Shown: piece after piece, positions 59,195 to 64,000 of the stretch
How the letters are laid out: each line of letters begins with the position of its first letter
Numbering within the stretch: the first letter of the stretch is position 1
Assembly (NCBI RefSeq): GCF_022427965.1
Contig: NZ_JAKTTI010000009.1
Location: forward strand, 1 to 64,000
DNA length: 64,000 nucleotides
Origin: Fredinandcohnia quinoae
GTDB lineage: Bacteria > Bacillota > Bacilli > Bacillales > Bacillaceae_L
Direction: 5' to 3'
The notes under the pieces: generated by a model
Told to the model about the DNA's origin: nothing
Database searches by the model: none
What the model saw: only the letters and a program-made list of their open reading frames with translations
Made by a program: the position numbers and the translations under genes

Positions 59195-60180
59195 TTCTTA
59201 TACAATTCCGGATATATCGCTTCCGCAATTTGTTTAAGTCCATCAGTAATTCGTGGACCCGGTCGGTTTATTAGATCACCGATGATTGGAGTCACATGTC
59301 CTTCCTTAATAGCTGTTATCTTCTCCCAACCATTTCTAGATGTAATTAATTCCTCAAGAGGCTTACCAGTCTTATCATCAACGAGATCAGCAGTATACAA
59401 GATTACATCTGGGTTATCCTGAATCACCTTTTCTTCGTTAATCGCATTCCAGCCTTCCGTATCAGAAGCAATATTAATACCTCCAGCCATCGTAATCAGT
59501 TCATCCATGAATTCTCCCTTACCAACGGTCCAGCCAGGAGAAAATTCAATATAGACTGTCTTCTTGTCTTCCTCTTTAATGGTTGCTGCTGCCTCTGTTA
59601 CGACACGAATGTCCTCTTTCAATTGCGCTACAAGTTCTTCTGCCTTTTTCTGAGTATCTGTAATAATCCCTAGTTGAATAATATTATTTAAAATATCATC
59701 AACCTTTTTTGGCTCAGTTTTATATAATTTAAAATCTAATGAACGAAACTTTTCTGCAATATCTTCCTTCATTGATATTCCACCAACGACTAGATCTGGA
59801 TTTGCTGCAATAATTGCTTCCTCATTAGGCTTCGTAACCCCTCCTACCTTCGGCTTCGACAAGGCCTCTTCTGGATAATTATCAAAATCTGATACACCGT
59901 AAATTTTGTCACCAAGACCGAGAGCAAACAGAATCTCTGTCTCTGATGGGGATGTTGAAACAATACGTTCTGGTGCTTTTTCAAATGTTAACTCAGTACC
60001 TGTTGCATCCTTCACAACTAGCGGATATTCGGTAGCCTTGTCATTCGAATTTGTAGCACTCTCCGTTTTCGGTGTTTCATTCTCAACTTTACTACTATTA
60101 ACTTTGTTGTCCTCTTGACTGCATGCACTTACAGCAAATGCCATCAACGCAATCAATATACATGCTAAAATTCTTTTCAT
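59191..60180 (-). CDS. btuF: Corrinoid-binding lipoprotein BtuF
   Basis: A 329-aa substrate-binding lipoprotein: signal peptide with lipobox VSAC (Cys20), an Asn/Lys/Glu-rich linker, then a PeripBP_2 fold (ERIVSTSPSETEILFALG, GVSDFDNYPEEAL, NPDLVVGG). First gene of the operon; ATG at 60180 preceded by AGAGGA. Expression is controlled by the cobalamin riboswitch upstream. Confidence 0.92.
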   Translation of the reverse strand: MKRILACILIALMAFAVSACSQEDNKVNSSKVENETPKTESATNSNDKATEYPLVVKDATGTELTFEKAPERIVSTSPSETEILFALGLGDKIYGVSDFDNYPEEALSKPKVGGVTKPNEEAIIAANPDLVVGGISMKEDIAEKFRSLDFKLYKTEPKKVDDILNNIIQLGIITDTQKKAEELVAQLKEDIRVVTEAAATIKEEDKKTVYIEFSPGWTVGKGEFMDELITMAGGINIASDTEGWNAINEEKVIQDNPDVILYTADLVDDKTGKPLEELITSRNGWEKITAIKEGHVTPIIGDLINRPGPRITDGLKQIAEAIYPELYKK

Positions 60181-60251
60181 TACCTGTCCTCTTCCCTTCG
60201 ATTATGGTTCGAGATAGGCTTGATAACTAGAAATCTTCCATACGATCAACG

Positions 60252-60283
60252 AAAAAAACCTTGCTTCCATTTTGGAAACAAGG
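60252..60283 (-). terminator. Expression-platform terminator of the cobalamin riboswitch
   Basis: CCTTGTTTCC pairs with GGAAGCAAGG (one mismatch) across AAAAT, followed by seven T on the minus strand, between aptamer and btuF. Confidence 0.85.
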
Positions 60284-60329
60284 CGCGCAAAAATCAGATT
60301 AGAACAAATAAATAGTCCGATTAAGCCGA

Positions 60330-60525
60330 TCCTTTTCCGCGAAGGATTTCGTTGGCAAGCTTAATAGGCAGGTTTCCTGGCTTACGGGTAAAGCGATTTC
60401 CTTTCCTTCCCATTCCTTTAAGGAACAGTGGTATTGCAAGGTTATCCCCGAATAACAGTGGCGGGACCGCGCCGGATTTGCACCGGCTTCCCTTTTAACC
60501 TTGTCCAATGACAAGGCACCTACAA
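60330..60525 (-). ncRNA. Cobalamin riboswitch
   Basis: On the minus strand the conserved parts appear in order: GGTGCC near 60520, AAAAGGGAA, CGGTGCAAATCCGGC, CGGTCCCGCCACTGT, and the B12 box AAGCCAGGAAACCTGCC (60364-60380). It lies upstream of the btuFCD-cobO operon with a terminator after it. High cobalamin should shut off the operon. Confidence 0.95.
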
Positions 60526-60750
60526 GCTATATAAGATTCAATTGGTCAAGCAATATTCTCAACAAATATTATAGCAACAATATTTTGTAATTAGAAGTAA
60601 ATTCTTAAAAGTGTCACAATTACAAAGAGCCTTCTTATCTAATTATCCAATTTAAAAATCATCCCTTGTCCCACAAAAAAGTTGTCAAATATCTAGATTA
60701 TTCTCATATATTCTCATTAGTGATGTTCATTAAGGAGGAGGATTTGATCA
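60526..60750. other. Divergent promoter region
   Basis: Holds the promoters of the cobalamin operon (a TATAAT on the minus strand at 60568-60573, with a weak -35) and of the 81-aa gene (TTGTCA near 60686). Nothing else recognised. Confidence 0.4.
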
Positions 60751-60996
60751 TTGAGAAATTCCACTGAATTGCGTCAACGAAGAATTCAAAGACTTGCCTA
60801 TGAAATTATGGATGAAATGAATGCAAAAAAGGAACGAAAGCCAACTGAAGTATTAACGGTTGTTATCGATAACCTATCACGAGCTGTTGGTGATTTATCA
60901 GACCCTTCCGGCAATTATTCACTTGACTATGTTGAGGAAAAAATCGAAAATGCCCACACCCTTTTGTTTGAGAAGAAAAAAGTAAAGGTCAATTAA
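60751..60996 (+). CDS. Small helical protein of 81 aa
   Basis: A charged, helix-rich protein with an Arg-rich start (RNSTELRQRRIQRLAYEIMDEMNAKKERK) and an acidic middle. No signal peptide, Cys or known motif. TTG start at 60751 is backed by GGAGGAGG about 10 nt upstream, and a terminator follows. Family not recognised; the basic N-terminus could contact nucleic acid, but that is a guess. Confidence 0.65.
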   Translation: MRNSTELRQRRIQRLAYEIMDEMNAKKERKPTEVLTVVIDNLSRAVGDLSDPSGNYSLDYVEEKIENAHTLLFEKKKVKVN

Positions 60997-61028
60997 AGCA
61001 TAACTCGTTACTGACATTTGTCTCTCTT

Positions 61029-61069
61029 AGCTGTAGAAATGTATTTTCCATCTCTACAGCTTATTTTTT
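61029..61069. terminator. Terminator between the 81-aa gene and the HAD gene
   Basis: AGCTGTAGA pairs with TCTACAGCT across 15 nt, followed by TTATTTTTT. Confidence 0.8.
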
Positions 61070-61859
61070 AAAGAGTGACCTTGACGATACTGTATATGGA
61101 ATCAACTATGTAATCTGGTTCAAGCCTTTTCGGTATTGATTCTAGATGCTTTCTTTGCGTATTCCCTGTCAGGACCAACATCGTTTTCATTGAGTGCATA
61201 TTCCCCATTAAAATATCAGACTCCAGACTATCCCCAATAACCATGCACTTCTCTGCAGGTACATCTAATTGAGCAAGTGCTTTATTAACCATAAACCAAG
61301 AAGGTTTCCCTATTACTACTTCTGTTTTCCGACCGCTTGCTGCCTCAATAGCACCAATCATTCCAGCAACGTCTATGGCTTTTTCCTTCCCATTAGGAAA
61401 TGTTTTATCCGCATTGGTAGCAAGTATTCTCGCACCATGTTGAACAGCTTGAAAGGCCTGATTCAGGTCATGATACGTTAAGGTTTCACAAAGAGTAATA
61501 ATAAGAAAGTCAGCTTTCTCGGGTGTTTCTGATATTTTTACACCGTGATATACTAACTCTTCTTTTAATCCGCTATCCCCTAATGTCCAAACATAGCTTA
61601 ATGGATAATGTTCTTTTAAAAAATATGCCATAACAGTCGAAGATAAAAGGATTTCTTCTTCTAGGACGTCTACCCCTACTGCCTTTAATCTATCGTAGCA
61701 TGTCCTTCTTGTAATATTCCCACGATTGCTTACATAAGTAACCCGTTTGTTAAGTGCTTTAAGAAAGTTGATAGATTCTACAGCACCAGGAATCAACTCA
61801 TCTCCCCTAAAAATTGTACCGTCTATATCAATAAGAAAGCCTTCAATGTCCTTTATCAA
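61068..61859 (-). CDS. HAD-IIA family hydrolase (NagD-like)
   Basis: A 263-aa phosphatase. Motif I is FLIDIDGTIFRGDE (nucleophile near residue 11), motif II YVSNRGN, the cap domain lies between about 70 and 170, motif III Lys in VIGKPS, and motif IV VIGDSLESD. NagD/4-nitrophenylphosphatase relatives act on nucleotides or sugar phosphates. TTG start at 61859 with AAGGAG 8 nt upstream. Confidence 0.87.
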   Translation of the reverse strand: MIKDIEGFLIDIDGTIFRGDELIPGAVESINFLKALNKRVTYVSNRGNITRRTCYDRLKAVGVDVLEEEILLSSTVMAYFLKEHYPLSYVWTLGDSGLKEELVYHGVKISETPEKADFLIITLCETLTYHDLNQAFQAVQHGARILATNADKTFPNGKEKAIDVAGMIGAIEAASGRKTEVVIGKPSWFMVNKALAQLDVPAEKCMVIGDSLESDILMGNMHSMKTMLVLTGNTQRKHLESIPKRLEPDYIVDSIYSIVKVTL

Positions 61860-61920
61860 CCTTTTATCTCCTTAATAATATTAAAACCCACTATTGCGGG
61901 TTTCTTAGTATAGTAAGTAT

Positions 61921-62424
61921 TTACTTTGAATACAGGTACAGTCCATAATCTTGCATAACGGATGTGTGACCCATTTGCCGCAGCATTGTCGCGATATTTC
62001 CACGATGATATGATCCATGAGTAACGACATGTAAGATTGATTCGGAGATTGTAGTTTCTAGGAGCCCAGCATATGGATTATCAACTATAATTATCTTATC
62101 AATATCATCTAAGCTAGATAGAAAATTGTTGTAACGACCTGATAGTTCCAAAAATAACTCTTCTATTTCTATAATACTTGTTAATTCTACTTTTTCTCTT
62201 AACTGATTCACCGTATCAAATGCTTCATTCATGCTTTTACCAGAAATAATATCCAACCAGCTACAATCTACAAAATAAATATGAGACAACACCTTTGATA
62301 CAGATGAAAACCCACTCTGTATATCCTTATGATAAATCTCCTCTGGCAACTCTTTTAAACGGTCAATTATCACTTTATTTGCCCATACGTGGTAGTCTAA
62401 CATTTTTAATGCTGGATGCTGCAT
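61921..62424 (-). CDS. DinB/YfiT-like metal-binding protein
   Basis: A 167-aa four-helix-bundle protein. The three expected metal-binding His are in DYHVWAN, LSHIYFVD and VTHGSYHRGN. The family includes thiol transferases and stress-induced proteins of unknown activity. ATG at 62424 after GGAGG. Confidence 0.87.
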   Translation of the reverse strand: MQHPALKMLDYHVWANKVIIDRLKELPEEIYHKDIQSGFSSVSKVLSHIYFVDCSWLDIISGKSMNEAFDTVNQLREKVELTSIIEIEELFLELSGRYNNFLSSLDDIDKIIIVDNPYAGLLETTISESILHVVTHGSYHRGNIATMLRQMGHTSVMQDYGLYLYSK

Positions 62425-62489
62425 GTTAAATCTCCTCCTATTACATTTATTTGTTAAAAGTGAGTATTTTGCTAATTATGTAGAATGAT

Positions 62490-63590
62490 TTATGTAGGTT
62501 CATGATCTTCCTGAATGGTTGTTGATGACAACGGTAAACCAATAAATTTACTGTACCAATTTGCTGATTCAATAATACTCTTTTCTGAAACACCGTATTG
62601 TGAGAAGGGAATGTATGTGAGGTCGATAGTGCCTTTATTAGTGATTGGTTTCCAAGTACCAGCAATTTGTCCATTGATTACAATAGTCGGTTGAAATACA
62701 CCATTATTGCCAGGTACAATTTTGGATGCATGTTCATCTGCAAGTACATCACTACGGTCTTTATAGCCAAGTATAAATTCATCATAACCCGGAAGCAAAT
62801 AGCTATTAGGACTATTATAGGCTATATGATTATTCAATCTTTCCGCCCAATATTCCTTACCCATTATATTCTCTGATGAAAGCATGGAATTTATTGCACC
62901 TAGCCCCATCTTCGCATCTTTAACAGTTAAACCGGACCACCAAGCAAAATCGTGAATGGTCGCAGGACCATGACTGATAAAATATTTCATAGCTAGCTTT
63001 GCAATTGACTCTTCCCGGGTTAATACGTCTGAATGGGATATCCACTCATCCAGCAATACAAATGTTTGCTCTTTGTCTTGCTTAGGTCCAAAGCAAATTA
63101 GACCGATTTGAGAAGCATATAATAGGATATGATAGCCTCGTTGATTCTTAGTATTAATTCCAGCATCCTCGAGTAGTTTCATCATTTCCAAACGAGTTAA
63201 TCGATTTCCGCCTTTCAAAGCATTTGAAAATAATTCCATGCATCGATCCACGATTATTTGATCGATTTCATATTTCTCGAATTCCCGCTGAACCTTAGGA
63301 AGTATGCGTGGTGCTGAAAGATTAAGCATCCATCTTGCATCTTCCGGTGGCACAAAATGAATAGTACCCCGTATGAGCGAGACCCTAACAATCTTCCCAT
63401 TGGCGATAGCATTTTCGATAACCGACACATTCGGAGAATTCATGCGTATGCCAATCGCCCACAATGACTGATTATAACTCTGTGCCTGAATTGCGCCCAT
63501 CCATCTTACCACATCTTCAGGCCTCTCAAATTTTCTTCCTTCAATACGCTGATTGAACAGTCTTTGATAACCTATATCATTATTCACCAT
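62490..63590 (-). CDS. Winged-helix AlkZ/YcaQ-like DNA glycosylase family protein
   Basis: A 366-aa protein of the HTH_42 family. The motif AIQAQSYNQSLWAIGIR (near 35-51) contains the QxQ pattern whose glutamines are catalytic in AlkZ, which unhooks DNA crosslinks. Further blocks are GTIHFVPPEDARWM and LLPGYDEFILGYKDR. GGAGGG precedes ATG (63590) by 6 nt. Activity is inferred from the family. Confidence 0.82.
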   Translation of the reverse strand: MVNNDIGYQRLFNQRIEGRKFERPEDVVRWMGAIQAQSYNQSLWAIGIRMNSPNVSVIENAIANGKIVRVSLIRGTIHFVPPEDARWMLNLSAPRILPKVQREFEKYEIDQIIVDRCMELFSNALKGGNRLTRLEMMKLLEDAGINTKNQRGYHILLYASQIGLICFGPKQDKEQTFVLLDEWISHSDVLTREESIAKLAMKYFISHGPATIHDFAWWSGLTVKDAKMGLGAINSMLSSENIMGKEYWAERLNNHIAYNSPNSYLLPGYDEFILGYKDRSDVLADEHASKIVPGNNGVFQPTIVINGQIAGTWKPITNKGTIDLTYIPFSQYGVSEKSIIESANWYSKFIGLPLSSTTIQEDHEPT

Positions 63591-63654
63591 TGATTTCCCT
63601 CCTTCAATTGTCATTAACACATTTTAACAATATCATATATCGGGGTAATAGCGA

Positions 63655-63713
63655 AGGGACGGTTCTTCTGGCTCGTTTCTATAAATATAGAACGAACCAA
63701 GAGAACCGTCCCC
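63655..63713. terminator. Long hairpin between the winged-helix and GGDEF genes
   Basis: GGGACGGTTCTT pairs with GAGAACCGTCCC, and inner GGCTCGTTCTAT-like arms pair with ATAGAACGAACC. It lies between the GGDEF gene's stop and the next gene on the same strand and may terminate it. The GGGGACGGTTCTCTTGG-type palindrome is common in Bacillus intergenic DNA. Confidence 0.7.
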
Positions 63714-63717
63714 TTGA

Positions 63718-64000
63718 TTATTGGTTGGCAATGCAAACCTTGTTACGCCCTGAGTGTTTAGCTTGATAGAGGGCTTTATCGGCATCATCTATAAGCATAT
63801 TGGGGTCATTTGTTGTTTCTTGATAACAAGCCACACCTATAGAAATGGTGAGTTTGATATCTTTTCCTGAATTCAATGTAATAGGATCCTTTTCAACATT
63901 TCTTCTTATTCTTTCGGCTATTTCAACTGCCCTGAGCAAGGGGCAATCTAAAAGTAATACAGTAAATTCTTCTCCACCATTGCGGCTAACTATATCAAAA
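63718..64000 (-). CDS. GGDEF domain protein, C-terminal part (window edge)
   Basis: The open frame enters from the right edge and ends at 63718. Visible are FDIVSRNGGEEFTVLL, with the active-site GGEEF form of the GGDEF motif, then LTISIGVACY and a closing ADKALYQAKHSGRNKV. An intact GG(D/E)EF suggests an active diguanylate cyclase making c-di-GMP. The N-terminal sensor part lies outside the window. Confidence 0.9.
   Translation of the reverse strand, partial: FDIVSRNGGEEFTVLLLDCPLLRAVEIAERIRRNVEKDPITLNSGKDIKLTISIGVACYQETTNDPNMLIDDADKALYQAKHSGRNKVCIANQ

Noticed and set aside
60299-60514. Minus-strand 71-aa protein
   Set aside because: It lies wholly within the cobalamin riboswitch and has no ribosome site.

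Overview
The window is low-GC chromosomal DNA from a Bacillus-like Firmicute (Bacillaceae, genus not assignable by eye). Most genes match Bacillus subtilis families (TmrB, CtaG, BmrA, YfiBC, BmrCD, BceRSAB, BcrC, HmoA, AdaA/AdaB/AlkA, YlmA). Shine-Dalgarno sequences are strong, TTG and GTG starts are common, and intrinsic terminators and leader riboswitches/attenuators are frequent. No rRNA, tRNA, prophage, complete insertion sequence or CRISPR array was seen. Both ends cut through features: a repeat array on the left, a GGDEF protein on the right.

Layout. 1-4.3 kb: a 52-bp repeat array, a His-rich lipoprotein beside ctaG, tmrB, a phosphoesterase and a 51-aa gene. 4.3-11 kb: bmrA, a 5'-truncated ecfT, a small secreted protein and the exporter pair yfiB-yfiC. 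11-14.4 kb: an MMPL transporter, Fur-boxed hmoA and a second 52-bp array. 14.4-21.4 kb: a Bce-type antimicrobial-peptide module (bceAB, bceRS) split by a lysine-riboswitch-controlled lysP, then bcrC. 21.5-29.8 kb: 6-phosphogluconolactonase, YbaK, a NERD protein, a third array, a radical SAM protein, divergent adaA-adaB/alkA, an ATPase/phosphatase pair and ylmA. 29.9-37.9 kb: an alcohol dehydrogenase, an ABC-F protein behind an attenuator, DJ-1, PhnA-like, NupC, and an SLH-anchored GDSL hydrolase. 38-44.5 kb: small accessory genes, a fourth 52-bp array, a kinase pseudogene, and a 21-bp array. 44.7-52.9 kb: a MerR/MFS efflux pair, an SDR-MarR-SDR operon and bmrCD with a leader-peptide attenuator. 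53-60.6 kb: a cobalamin-riboswitch operon (btuF-btuC-btuD-cobO, a second btuF-like gene, cbiA). 60.7-64 kb: small stress and housekeeping genes.

Together the region is rich in drug and envelope-stress defence: four ABC exporter loci, a Bce module, BcrC, TmrB, an MMPL pump, an MFS pump and an ABC-F protein. Many carry visible cis-regulation. BceR-type boxes (TTACA-N4-TGTAA) sit in front of both bceAB and bcrC, which suggests one regulon.

The most unusual signal is a family of intergenic tandem arrays. Four arrays with different sequences share a period of 52 bp, and at least three share a conserved skeleton in the same phase. A fifth array has a 21-bp period. Both periods are close to whole numbers of DNA helical turns.
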